A DNA stretch of 38,539 nucleotides from IMG/VR virus record IMGVR_UViG_3300027899_000032, positions 1 through 38,539 of that record; one strand, given 5' to 3'. Positions 25,463-32,246 of the stretch are shown in pieces (position 1 is the stretch's first letter; each line of letters opens with the position of its first letter). The notes beneath the pieces are model-generated. The model saw nothing but the letters and a program-made list of their open reading frames with translations. It was not told the DNA's origin and did not search any database. A program made the translations under genes and the position numbers. This DNA comes from a virus.

Positions 25463-25674
25463 TTGTGAGATTTATAGGATTCACTGATTACCACTTTTTA
25501 AACGCGGAGTGTATTAAAGAAATTTACATAGACTCGACAGAAAGCGTAACATCAAATATTTACTTGGTCAAAATTAAAGATAAAGACGATAGGGAATATT
25601 TGTATTCCAAGTGCGACTCGTACAAAGAAGCAGCTGCAGCGGTTATGAAAATTATCGCTAATTTAAGGGAATAG
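25459..25674 (+). CDS. Unknown small protein (71 aa)
   Basis: Preceded by an excellent site, AGGAGGGAAGAG-ATG. The product has a beta-rich first half (VRFIGFTDYHFLNAECIKEI, NIYLVKIKDKDDREYLYSKC) and a C-terminal helix (YKEAAAAVMKIIANLRE), suggesting a small alpha/beta or PH-like fold. No family recognised. It is flanked by 21-bp direct repeats. Confidence 0.75.
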   Translation: MVVRFIGFTDYHFLNAECIKEIYIDSTESVTSNIYLVKIKDKDDREYLYSKCDSYKEAAAAVMKIIANLRE

Positions 25675-25740
25675 GAGGGAAGAGATGGGAGTAGAAGAAA
25701 ACGAAAAATAGAAATATTATTCGAAGAAATAATTGATTTA

Positions 25741-25974
25741 ATGGCCGTTGAATTAAATATAGATGTAGAAAAGGGTCTAAAAATATCGCTAGATGCAATC
25801 GCATTTGTTATTGTGTGTTTGGCTCATAAATATGAAATTGGGAATGAAAATATTTTTTTAAAATATATTATAGGAAGGACAAAAGGAATTAGTATTGAAA
25901 TGATTCCATTGCCAGATCTCGAGGGAGAAGACATGCGAAAATGGCTCCAAGCAAGGCATAATAAGAATACCTAG
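25741..25974 (+). CDS. Unknown small protein, probably 5'-truncated by a frameshift
   Basis: From ATG 25741 it encodes 77 residues (MAVELNIDVEKGLKISLDAI, AFVIVCLAHKYEIGNENIFL) but has no ribosome binding site. An excellent site and ATG lie at 25685, whose frame closes after 8 codons at TAG 25709-25711, directly after five A residues. One more A there would give a single frame starting MGVEENEKIEILFEEIIDLM. So this is a frameshifted gene, an assembly indel, or a slippage-dependent gene. Its end overlaps the small terminase end, tail to tail. Confidence 0.65.
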   Translation: MAVELNIDVEKGLKISLDAIAFVIVCLAHKYEIGNENIFLKYIIGRTKGISIEMIPLPDLEGEDMRKWLQARHNKNT

Positions 25975-26342
25975 GCTGCAATCTTATCTGATTTCCCGTT
26001 AGTCAAAAAGCTACTCTTCTTCTTCGCTGAAACTTCCCATTTCTCCAAAAGTGCCCTCACGTCGGGCTCTGAACTGGTAAAATTGATCTCTTCTTTTTGG
26101 CCAAGATAAAATCTGCCCAGAAACATGAGCATAGAGGCGTTTCCGCTCATTGCACACTTCCATTGAGCACGCCGAAGTGACTCGTGGCCTGCCTCACGAG
26201 CCTCTTTAATAATTGCGGAGAATCTGTCGTGCAGTGTATCAACGTTGCATCTCATGACGGCTGCAATCTCAGCATTTGTACACTGGATAGATGCTAACTC
26301 TCTGATTTGTTCTTCATCAAGCTCTTTTTTTGGTCTTGCCAT
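25971..26342 (-). CDS. Small terminase subunit-like DNA-binding protein
   Basis: A 123-residue protein. ATG 26342 has GAGGGG upstream; the longer form starting 11 codons earlier lacks a site. The N-terminal MARPKKELDEEQIRELASIQ, CTNAEIAAVMRCNVDTLHDR is a helix-turn-helix. It is followed by SLRRAQWKCAMSGNASMLMF, LGRFYLGQKEEI, the pattern seen in small terminase or terminase-like HTH proteins of short-tailed phages. It would recognise phage DNA and hand it to TerL. It is unusually far from terL (about 8.5 kb) and on the other strand. Confidence 0.75.
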   Translation of the reverse strand: MARPKKELDEEQIRELASIQCTNAEIAAVMRCNVDTLHDRFSAIIKEAREAGHESLRRAQWKCAMSGNASMLMFLGRFYLGQKEEINFTSSEPDVRALLEKWEVSAKKKSSFLTNGKSDKIAA

Positions 26343-26430
26343 TTGCCCCTCTTGGTATATGTCTGGATTATGCACTCACGAAACATTATGTCAACATATT
26401 ATTTTATCAACATGTTCCGCTATTGAGTTC

Positions 26431-26460
26431 TTGACCTATATAATTGTATAGTTGTATAAT
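26431..26460 (+). promoter_or_regulatory. Near-consensus rightward early promoter with tandem 8-bp repeats
   Basis: TTGACC (26431-26436), 18-base spacer, TATAAT (26455-26460). The spacer and -10 form three tandem 8-base units, TATAATTG, TATAGTTG, TATAATTG (26439-26462). AATTGTATAGTTGT is shared with the leftward early promoter at 33127-33156. It probably drives the gene at 26498. Confidence 0.8.
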
Positions 26461-26497
26461 TGCCATGTAGCAAAGAAAAAAAGAAAAGGTCAAAGGT

Positions 26498-26923
26498 ATG
26501 GAAATAAACATAAAAGTTTGCAAAGAAAATCTGGAAAAAATTCAGAAAATCCTTGATGGGATTAACGGTAGTGCGTCACGACATACTATCACAAGTTCCA
26601 GTGAAATTTTAAGTTGGGCAGAGTTCGCGGAGACGTATGTCTATAAACTGTTGAACAATAAAAAATCGATGGTAGGGGTCATCTACGATTACACATCGGG
26701 GTATTCGGTGGCACGGTGTTATAAAGGAACGAGAATAGCAATTAATTTTAAAATTGTTAGAAAATCCACAGCATGGTTTTTGATCTATATCGAGAGAAAA
26801 GAGCTATGGCAACATGCTGGTCCTGAAGTTTTTTATTTTACTCAAGAACAAGACGAAATTGCTGTAAGGCATTTAAGAACCTCATACGTTATATGTAAAA
26901 AACGTATTGAAACAAACGAATAG
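26498..26923 (+). CDS. Unknown early protein (141 aa)
   Basis: Directly downstream of the strongest-looking promoter in the window, with AAAGGT before the ATG. The product has an N-terminal helix (NLEKIQKILDGIN), then a mixed alpha/beta body (SWAEFAETYVYKLLNNKKSM, VGVIYDYTSGYSVARCYKGT, WFLIYIERKELWQHAGPEVF). There is no signal peptide, membrane segment or known motif. Early strong expression and a single-gene unit suggest host takeover or anti-defence, which is only inference. Confidence 0.75.
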   Translation: MEINIKVCKENLEKIQKILDGINGSASRHTITSSSEILSWAEFAETYVYKLLNNKKSMVGVIYDYTSGYSVARCYKGTRIAINFKIVRKSTAWFLIYIERKELWQHAGPEVFYFTQEQDEIAVRHLRTSYVICKKRIETNE

Positions 26924-27016
26924 TCATTTAATATTTATGATGACATTTTAAATTTAATTATGTGCAATTGAAGACCAAAAAAAGTAAAAATTATGTAATA
27001 ATTATAGGCAATTAAA

Positions 27017-27259
27017 ATGAATTGTGAAAAAAATCTAGTTTCATTTGTAAAAGAGGATTTCGGAATATTCGGCATTAAATTTCTTCCTTTTAGCGACGGG
27101 GCTAAAGAGGCTTGCAAACTTGCCAGCTATTATGACGATGGATATATTTATATCGATAAAGATCAGCTCGAAAGAATTGACGAATTAATGTTTTATTTAG
27201 AACTTAAAATAATAATATACGATGATTTTAAACTAGCAATTGCCGAAAGAAACAAATAA
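27017..27259 (+). CDS. Unknown small protein (80 aa)
   Basis: Begins MNCEKNLVSFVKEDFGIFGI and ends with alternating hydrophobic and charged residues (ERIDELMFYLELKIIIYDDF). The ribosome binding site is poor (ATAGGCAATTAAA). It follows the 141-residue gene by 93 bases on the same strand and ends before a large hairpin. The composition is typical of a soluble protein. No family recognised. Confidence 0.6.
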   Translation: MNCEKNLVSFVKEDFGIFGIKFLPFSDGAKEACKLASYYDDGYIYIDKDQLERIDELMFYLELKIIIYDDFKLAIAERNK

Positions 27260-27275
27260 TATAGCTAAACACAGT

Positions 27276-27312
27276 GACCAATGGCGGTGAGGAGTTAAAT
27301 CACCGCCTGGCC
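27276..27312. terminator. Large hairpin between converging genes
   Basis: GGCGGTG (27283-27289) pairs with CACCGCC (27301-27307), and flanking GACCA/TGGCC can extend the stem. It lies between the ends of a rightward and a leftward gene. Neither side has a T tract, so intrinsic termination is uncertain. Confidence 0.4.
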
Positions 27313-27314
27313 TA

Positions 27315-27611
27315 TTACGCGGGAGGAGAAATTGGCTTATCAAGTTCTTGAATCAACAGTTTTATTTCTTCATCAAAATTACTTGGCACTGTAGGCCCCT
27401 TGCTGTCGACAACATACCCGCATAGAGTCCCGCAATCAGACCAACCGCCGGATGCACCATTAGCTCCTGGCTCCAATTGGTTGCGCTCGTGGTCATATAC
27501 TCCATGTGGCCAGCCACTTATTGGGTAACATGGGTGGAGATCACTCTCTGAGATTGCTGCATTCAGAGCTATTGGAGCTATCGTCATGCATGCTATCAGT
27601 ATTTTCTTCAT
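27315..27611 (-). CDS. Secreted protein of unknown function (98 aa)
   Basis: The N-terminal MKKILIACMTIAPIALNAA is a signal peptide with probable cleavage after LNA. The mature part (HPCYPISGWPHGVYDHERNQ, SDCGTLCGYVV) has three cysteines and no known motif. AAGGGAAAAAT precedes the ATG, which lies inside the end of the upstream gene. It is the last gene of the leftward early operon. A periplasmic action such as superinfection exclusion or lysis aid is possible (inference). Confidence 0.7.
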   Translation of the reverse strand: MKKILIACMTIAPIALNAAISESDLHPCYPISGWPHGVYDHERNQLEPGANGASGGWSDCGTLCGYVVDSKGPTVPSNFDEEIKLLIQELDKPISPPA

Positions 27612-27738
27612 ATTTTTCCCTTAACTTATGTCGGTATTTGATTAGCTCAATGGCTTTTTCATACAGTCTACCTCTGTCCTCAAAAAAATAGACATCCCAG
27701 CTATCTATTTCACCAAAAATATCTTCATCTTTCGTCAT
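27541..27738 (-). CDS. Unknown small charged protein (65 aa)
   Basis: Overlaps the upstream gene by 14 bases and the downstream secreted-protein gene by 71 bases, so the three are nested end to start. The product (DIFGEIDSWDVYFFEDRGRL, YEKAIELIKYRHKLREKYEE) is helical and charged with a Ser/Asp-rich tail. The tail overlaps the signal-peptide codons of the next gene. Function unknown. Confidence 0.6.
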   Translation of the reverse strand: MTKDEDIFGEIDSWDVYFFEDRGRLYEKAIELIKYRHKLREKYEENTDSMHDDSSNSSECSNLRE

Positions 27739-28099
27739 CTTTGGGCCCAGTGTATACGTCGAGGTAATTGTCTAGGTTATATTCATCGTCAAATCGATTA
27801 TCTCGCTCAGAACGTGGAGTGTATACCTGGATGTCATTGACTTCCTTGATGTCGCTTTTGAGAAAATACACGCCCCTCTCGCAAGCTCTTAAGCATTTTA
27901 TTTGAATCTCCTCGCCTGGCTTAAATGCAGCTGGCCAAACATTGTAGTAATACAAAATAAATGCACCGTCCCTAAATACCGCGGAATCTACAGACTCTAC
28001 ATAGTATCTTTTTGGTTCTGCATTGTCTTTTGAGAATAAATTTAAACTTAAGATGAAAGAACAAAATATAAGCCCTAAGAAAATCGATCGGCGTCTCAT
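27725..28099 (-). CDS. Secreted protein of unknown function (124 aa)
   Basis: Signal peptide MRRRSIFLGLIFCSFILSLN followed by a mature beta-rich part (RYYVESVDSAVFRDGAFILY, EEIQIKCLRACERGVYFLKS) and an acidic tail. GGAGG lies 6 bases before the ATG. It may act in the periplasm alongside the 98-residue secreted protein in the same operon. No lysozyme, amidase or peptidase motif is present. Confidence 0.7.
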   Translation of the reverse strand: MRRRSIFLGLIFCSFILSLNLFSKDNAEPKRYYVESVDSAVFRDGAFILYYYNVWPAAFKPGEEIQIKCLRACERGVYFLKSDIKEVNDIQVYTPRSERDNRFDDEYNLDNYLDVYTGPKDDER

Positions 28100-28140
28100 G
28101 TATCCTCCAAAATTTAACCATGAAGATCGAATATATTTTA

Positions 28141-28200
28141 AGCGCCAATTTTTTGGTAGCTATTTTATTTTAGCAGTCGACCTCGACGAGCGCCAATTTT
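28141..28200. repeat. Two 12-bp direct repeats AGCGCCAATTTT
   Basis: Copies at 28141-28152 and 28189-28200, spaced 48 bases start to start, lie in and just after the end of the 46-residue gene and upstream of the secreted-protein gene. The spacing is near four to five helical turns, so paired binding by a regulator is possible. Confidence 0.5.
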
Positions 28201-28300
28201 CAACCTTGTCTCGTAAAATACACTGAGCCATGGATACAATCGCCCTTTCTAGCCAGCCTGGCTTTTTCTCTCTTTTCTTAGCTGATTTTGATTTTGCCAC
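28160..28300 (-). CDS. Small basic protein (46 aa), GTG start
   Basis: GTG at 28300 with AGAGG 7 bases upstream. The product MAKSKSAKKREKKPGWLERA, IVSMAQCILRDKVENWRSSR is basic with one amphipathic helix. It sits between the helicase and the first secreted-protein gene, filling the gap. No family recognised. Confidence 0.55.
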   Translation of the reverse strand: MAKSKSAKKREKKPGWLERAIVSMAQCILRDKVENWRSSRSTAKIK

Positions 28301-28390
28301 TTTAAAGCCTCTACATTCAATTTATATACCTCATTGGTGGAGTTACACCACCCTATACACGATCGTTCAACTGGTGGCGATTTAGGGGCC

Positions 28391-29710
28391 TTAGAAGCCC
28401 GTTCTTGGTATGTCTTTGAACTTCGAATGTACTTTATCGAATTCCAGCGAGACTTCACCTGTCGGTCCATGGCGATTTTTCAGAATATAAACTTGCGCCT
28501 CTCCTGTCCTGTCAAATTCATCATAGGCATCACGTCGCTCCATTGCCAAAACAATATCGCTGTCTTGCTCAATAGCCCCACTCTCTTTTAGGTCACTCAG
28601 CAATGGCTTATGACAAGTCCGCTCTTCAACTTTTCTAGATAGCTGAGCCAGGCAAATAACTGGTATATCGAGTGTTTTAGAGAGAGATTTTAATAACCTA
28701 GTAGTTTGCGCAATCTCCAGATATCTATATTCTGCTTTACTAGACGGGGCAATTAGTTGTAGATAGTCTATAAAAACGCATGATATATCGAACATTTCTT
28801 TTGCCCGTTTGACTTGGGAGCAAATATTCTCAATGGTAATCGACGAAGAATCGTTGACGATCAGCATGCCTCTATCCACGCTTTCTATTGATTCACTAAG
28901 TTTCTTTATCTCTTCTAAACTAAGTTTTGCAGATTGTATTTTACTTTGTTCTATACCAGAGAGTTGAGAGAATAATCTATATTCTAACTCTTGGTACGAC
29001 ATTTCTAGTGAAACAAAATATACCGATTTCTTCCTTTTTGCCATCGATACAGCCATGTTCAGAGCCAATGCCGTTTTCCCAACTCCTGGACGAGCAGCTA
29101 GCGTGACCAGCCTATTCCCGCCTAGCCCACCAAGAAGAAAATCTAAATCTTTTATCCCCAACTGCACTTTTTCTGGCATAGCCCTACTTTCGGCGATGAT
29201 ACTCTCCAATTCGGCAATGGTTTTTTTGCTCTCCTCTCTAAAATCTATCCCTACTGGCCCATTTGTTATATCTTCAATTTCAGATAGTAATCTTTTCATT
29301 CTATCCAGTATATAGCTACTTCTTACTTTATTCTCTTTATCCAATTCTAATTTAAAAATAGATTCTAACTTCTCGAGCTTCCTGAATAAAGACCACCCTT
29401 TGACGATACCAACGTAATGCTCCATGTCGTATGGATCAGAGACATACTGAGATATTATTTTCATTACCTCAGCAGATCCACCCATGCTGTCTATAGAAAA
29501 TTTAGCAGCTAGAGTCATCACGACTTTCGATACTCCAGGTGTAGTTCCCTCTTTATACAACTCAAGAAGAACAGAGAATATATTTTGGTTAGCTAATGAA
29601 TAAAAATCTTCTATCTTTAGATTTTCTGTTCCATAGCATAACAAATCGTTACTTTGCGTCATTCCCGATAAAATAAAAGATTCTGAAATCTGACAATTGT
29701 TATTTCTCAT
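28391..29710 (-). CDS. Replicative DNA helicase, DnaB type
   Basis: 439 residues from ATG 29710, which overlaps the initiator stop (ATGA) and has GGAG 6 bases upstream. An N-terminal DnaB-like helical domain (residues 1-130) is followed by a RecA-like motor. Walker A ARPGVGKT is at 206-213, the Glu switch FVSLEMS follows, Walker B IDYLQL is at about 314-319, and H3/arginine-finger region QLSRKVEERTCHKPLLSDLK, ESGAIEQDSD and NRHGPTG follow. The length suits a DnaB hexamer. It is coupled to the iteron-associated initiator, which suggests theta-type initiation with loading at the adjacent iterons. Confidence 0.93.
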   Translation of the reverse strand: MRNNNCQISESFILSGMTQSNDLLCYGTENLKIEDFYSLANQNIFSVLLELYKEGTTPGVSKVVMTLAAKFSIDSMGGSAEVMKIISQYVSDPYDMEHYVGIVKGWSLFRKLEKLESIFKLELDKENKVRSSYILDRMKRLLSEIEDITNGPVGIDFREESKKTIAELESIIAESRAMPEKVQLGIKDLDFLLGGLGGNRLVTLAARPGVGKTALALNMAVSMAKRKKSVYFVSLEMSYQELEYRLFSQLSGIEQSKIQSAKLSLEEIKKLSESIESVDRGMLIVNDSSSITIENICSQVKRAKEMFDISCVFIDYLQLIAPSSKAEYRYLEIAQTTRLLKSLSKTLDIPVICLAQLSRKVEERTCHKPLLSDLKESGAIEQDSDIVLAMERRDAYDEFDRTGEAQVYILKNRHGPTGEVSLEFDKVHSKFKDIPRTGF

Positions 29711-30528
29711 CTTTGTCTCCTCAATTTGCAGCACTGTTTAAAAAGGTACGCGACAATTTTTCGAATTTTAATTCCACCTCTTGAGTGTTGATGAACGATT
29801 TCTAGAGCATTTGCGATGACAGTGGGGGAAAAACCGAAGAAATACTGCACGTCGTCTTGGTGGATTCTAACTTTTTGCGAGCCAATAGTGAATGGACGGC
29901 TTAAAAACTCCTTCGTTTTAGCTACCATTTCTGGACGACCAGGAGTTGGAGGCGACAATTTCGGGTCCGTCATCTCTCGTGGCAAGTTTCTTACTCCAGG
30001 CTCTTTTTTTTCTTCAGAAGATGAAATTTTCAATGAGGAGCGAACTGGCTTAGCCCATTTCTCCCGTTCGGGAAGCTCCTCTCTGTGTTTTATCTCTGTG
30101 TTTTTAGTTGTATTATCTAGTGGTAAACTTTTACCATGGGTTGACACATTTTTTTCCACCCCCTTGGTAAGAGTTTTACCACCATATAAAATCTTTGATT
30201 GAATTTCATTTTCTAGAGACATTTTTTCTGGACCATACGCCTTCTCATGGTTCTGCCTAGTCCCCCATGCCTCAGCTAGCCAGATTTTCCTGATGAAATT
30301 GTACTCGAGCTCGATTACGATAATTCCAGCTTTAGAAAGATGTGACAAATAATTTCTTATCGTTTTTTCACATACGCCGGCACATTGAGCTAAATACTTA
30401 TTTGTAGCAAAGCAGTATCCAAAATTAGATACCAAGTCAACGATGGTTAAGTAAAATATTTTTTCAGCTGCTGAAATAGATTTGTGACTTGCAACATAAT
30501 CGGGTATAGTGCGATAATAGCCGGGCAT
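29707..30528 (-). CDS. Replication initiator-like protein, helix-turn-helix
   Basis: A 273-residue protein. The N-terminal 95 residues (ISAAEKIFYLTIVDLVSNFG, NKYLAQCAGVCEKTIRNYLS, HLSKAGIIVI) form a winged HTH of the HTH_36 / replication-protein type. A disordered polar linker follows (residues 110-200), then a C-terminal basic domain (YFFGFSPTVIANALEIVHQH, KIRKIVAYLFKQCCKLRRQR) that may contact the helicase. Four iterons lie just upstream, and its ribosome binding site lies inside iteron 1. It is probably the origin-binding protein and helicase loader, like lambda O or phage replisome organisers. Confidence 0.8.
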   Translation of the reverse strand: MPGYYRTIPDYVASHKSISAAEKIFYLTIVDLVSNFGYCFATNKYLAQCAGVCEKTIRNYLSHLSKAGIIVIELEYNFIRKIWLAEAWGTRQNHEKAYGPEKMSLENEIQSKILYGGKTLTKGVEKNVSTHGKSLPLDNTTKNTEIKHREELPEREKWAKPVRSSLKISSSEEKKEPGVRNLPREMTDPKLSPPTPGRPEMVAKTKEFLSRPFTIGSQKVRIHQDDVQYFFGFSPTVIANALEIVHQHSRGGIKIRKIVAYLFKQCCKLRRQR

Positions 30529-30530
30529 TG

Positions 30531-30645
30531 TTTATCCTTTTGTAGTGAATTGGGGTGGCAATGTTTATCCTTTTGTAGTGAATTGCAATGTTTATCCTTT
30601 TGTAGTGAATTGGGGTGGCATTTTTTATCCTTTTGTAGTGAATTG
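30531..30645. repeat. Four 22-bp iterons, probable replication origin
   Basis: Identical units at 30531-30552, 30564-30585, 30591-30612 and 30624-30645, with start spacings of 33, 27 and 33 bases. Core TTTATCCTTTTGTAGTGAAT. They lie directly before the initiator-like gene and beside an AT-rich stretch. In the leftward direction each unit contains AAAAGGATAAA, so every copy also looks like a ribosome binding site. Protein binding at the iterons could control replication and initiator expression together. Confidence 0.85.
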
Positions 30646-30663
30646 GGTAATTTTTCGTTCTTT

Positions 30664-30702
30664 TGGGCTGATAGAAATTGATGGTCTTTCAGCCCAGTTT
30701 TT
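30664..30702 (+). terminator. Hairpin plus T5 beside the iterons, rightward orientation
   Basis: TGGGCTGA (30664-30671) pairs with TCAGCCCA (30689-30696) around a 17-base loop, followed by GTTTTTG on the plus strand. It lies between the smaller HTH gene and the iterons. It may stop rightward transcripts from the origin, or serve as a structural origin element. Confidence 0.5.
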
Positions 30703-30730
30703 GCCAGTCTCTGCTCTAGGGAAATTTACT

Positions 30731-31063
30731 TCAATATATTTTGTCCAAGTTGCCTTGGGTTTCTTCCCAGAGACGATGTATTATATCCCATCTTTTTTCC
30801 CATCGTTCATCAACCCAAATATGCCGAATGTAACCTCGCATATACTCGACTTTGATGAGATCCAAAGAAATAAGTTTTTTAAAATAATTCCTAATAGTTC
30901 TAGCTGAAACTTTAGATTTCTGTGCAAAATATTCATTTGTCTCAGAGCAAAAACCATATCGGTTTATGTGGGACAAAATCAAAGAGTAGAAAATAATTTC
31001 GCCAGAATTTAAATCGGGATGACTTGCAATATATTCAGGGATTATGCGATCATTCGGGAGCAT
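30731..31063 (-). CDS. Helix-turn-helix protein related to the initiator N-terminus
   Basis: A 110-residue protein from ATG 31063 with AAAGGA 8 bases upstream. It aligns with the first 95 residues of the initiator-like gene: RIIPEYIASHPDLNSGEIIF vs RTIPDYVASHKSISAAEKIF, and VSARTIRNYFKKLISLDLIK vs VCEKTIRNYLSHLSKAGIIV, both ending before W-x-E-x-W. It lacks the linker and C-terminal domain. It could compete for the iterons and act as a replication brake or autoregulator (inference). Confidence 0.75.
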   Translation of the reverse strand: MLPNDRIIPEYIASHPDLNSGEIIFYSLILSHINRYGFCSETNEYFAQKSKVSARTIRNYFKKLISLDLIKVEYMRGYIRHIWVDERWEKRWDIIHRLWEETQGNLDKIY

Positions 31064-31156
31064 AGTTTTGTCCTTTGGCTGTGGTGATTTGAACTCGTCC
31101 ACAGCCATTTTTTTTCTATCACTATCTACAATCCGGCAATTTCTTGCAATGAAATC

Positions 31157-31999
31157 TTAGTGATTGCCCATAGAGTAGTTCTTCCGCAGCCAATCCGAAA
31201 AATGAGCCAGCAATTTTGCCCTACCGTTTTTATTCCCAAGCATATCATTTAATCGTGGGAACAATTCTATTTTACTCTTCCAGTTTTCTAGATAAGCGAG
31301 CATATCTTCGGGTAAAATTTGTTCACATTTGCAATTATCGACAAGAATTTTAATCACTTCATTAGCCAATTTAGCCAGATCTGTTTCTTGTCTCTCAACA
31401 TGCTGTAGAATTTCAGCTGGTTTCTCCTCTGAGCTGGTCTCTTCTACCTCTATTGTTTTGCCAGCTTGTGCCATCTCCTCATGGATGTAAATACCCCCTA
31501 AATCTGCCGGGAATGCCTTGCGCAATGCTCTAGCCTCTGCGCATTTTGACAACATCACCTCCGGCATTTTCTTCCAGAATGTTGACGGCTTTTCAGGGCG
31601 ATATTCTTGCATAGACACTGAGCCCGTAATCTCATGCCATACTCCGTCTGGGGTCATCTTCTTTACAAACGCGGTGGCCCTGGTTACATTGCCAGCCGTG
31701 TCATATTCATATACCGCGTCTTGGCCTGGAGCATATTTTCCGCTACGCTCTGCAATTAGCCGAAAACCATCTATGCCCGTCTGTGTTGACCTACTAGCAC
31801 CTCGTGGTATCGAGTATATCTGTTTCATGAGCGGGTCTAGCCCAGTACGCTTACAGGTATGCAAAAATAGCTCAAATTCATCGTCTGAGATATACCCAGC
31901 GCATACGGTACGTTTAATCAACTCTCGTTTCTCGAGATTTCGTTGTTCTAACTCTCGTAACTCTACACCGGACTTGAAATTAACTAATGACGTCGTCAT
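31157..31999 (-). CDS. bet: Phage recombination protein Bet (RecT family)
   Basis: A 280-residue protein with AGGAG before the ATG. The core ISDDEFELFLHTCKRTGLDP, LMKQIYSIPRG, TQTGIDGFRLIAERSGKYAP, MLSKCAEARALRKAFPADLG, GIYIHEEMA is the Red-beta/RecT single-strand annealing signature, and the length suits the family. It is encoded two genes after a PD-(D/E)XK nuclease, forming a SynExo-type recombination pair for repair and concatemer formation. Confidence 0.93.
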   Translation of the reverse strand: MTTSLVNFKSGVELRELEQRNLEKRELIKRTVCAGYISDDEFELFLHTCKRTGLDPLMKQIYSIPRGASRSTQTGIDGFRLIAERSGKYAPGQDAVYEYDTAGNVTRATAFVKKMTPDGVWHEITGSVSMQEYRPEKPSTFWKKMPEVMLSKCAEARALRKAFPADLGGIYIHEEMAQAGKTIEVEETSSEEKPAEILQHVERQETDLAKLANEVIKILVDNCKCEQILPEDMLAYLENWKSKIELFPRLNDMLGNKNGRAKLLAHFSDWLRKNYSMGNH

Positions 32000-32060
32000 A
32001 TACGTCTCCTCTCTACTTGTGTTTTTTGAAAAATATCTATTTATTTCGCTGATAGCAAGA

Positions 32061-32219
32061 CTATTTTCTAATCTCTTTATAGAATTCCAGCAAGTTTTCT
32101 AGGCAATTTATTTTAAACTGTAGACTAAGATTGCAGAATTCTAGCTCGAGAATTTTTTGTCTATAATCTATAGAGGCAAAAAACTCATCTTCTGGTAGGC
32201 TATTTGATTGTGACATCAT
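32061..32219 (-). CDS. Unknown small helical protein
   Basis: About 52 residues from ATG 32219 (a second ATG follows directly). AAGGA lies 10 bases upstream. The product (MMSQSNSLPEDEFFASIDYR, QKILELEFCNLSLQFKINCL) is an acidic start plus a long coiled-coil-like helix. It lies between the nuclease group and bet in the leftward operon. No family recognised. Confidence 0.55.
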   Translation of the reverse strand: MMSQSNSLPEDEFFASIDYRQKILELEFCNLSLQFKINCLENLLEFYKEIRK

Positions 32220-32246
32220 ATGAAATTTTCCTTTCTTTGTTGTCTG

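Noticed and set aside
28301-28390. Possible tRNA or structured RNA between helicase and the 46-residue gene (GGTGG/CCACC hairpin)
   Set aside because: No 7-bp acceptor stem, no T-arm consensus and no anticodon loop could be fitted; only a 5-bp hairpin remains. No tRNA genes were seen anywhere in the window by eye.
30531-30645. Short regularly spaced repeats considered as a CRISPR array
   Set aside because: Spacers are only 5-11 bases and two are almost identical, so these are iterons.
30484-30907. Rightward open frames with repeated NVYPFVVN peptides
   Set aside because: They only translate the DNA iterons and the antisense of the HTH gene; the repeat period is set by the 22-bp iterons.
31518-32102. 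Rightward 194-codon open frame antisense to bet
   Set aside because: The leftward frame is an unmistakable Bet/RecT protein; the antisense frame has no start signal.
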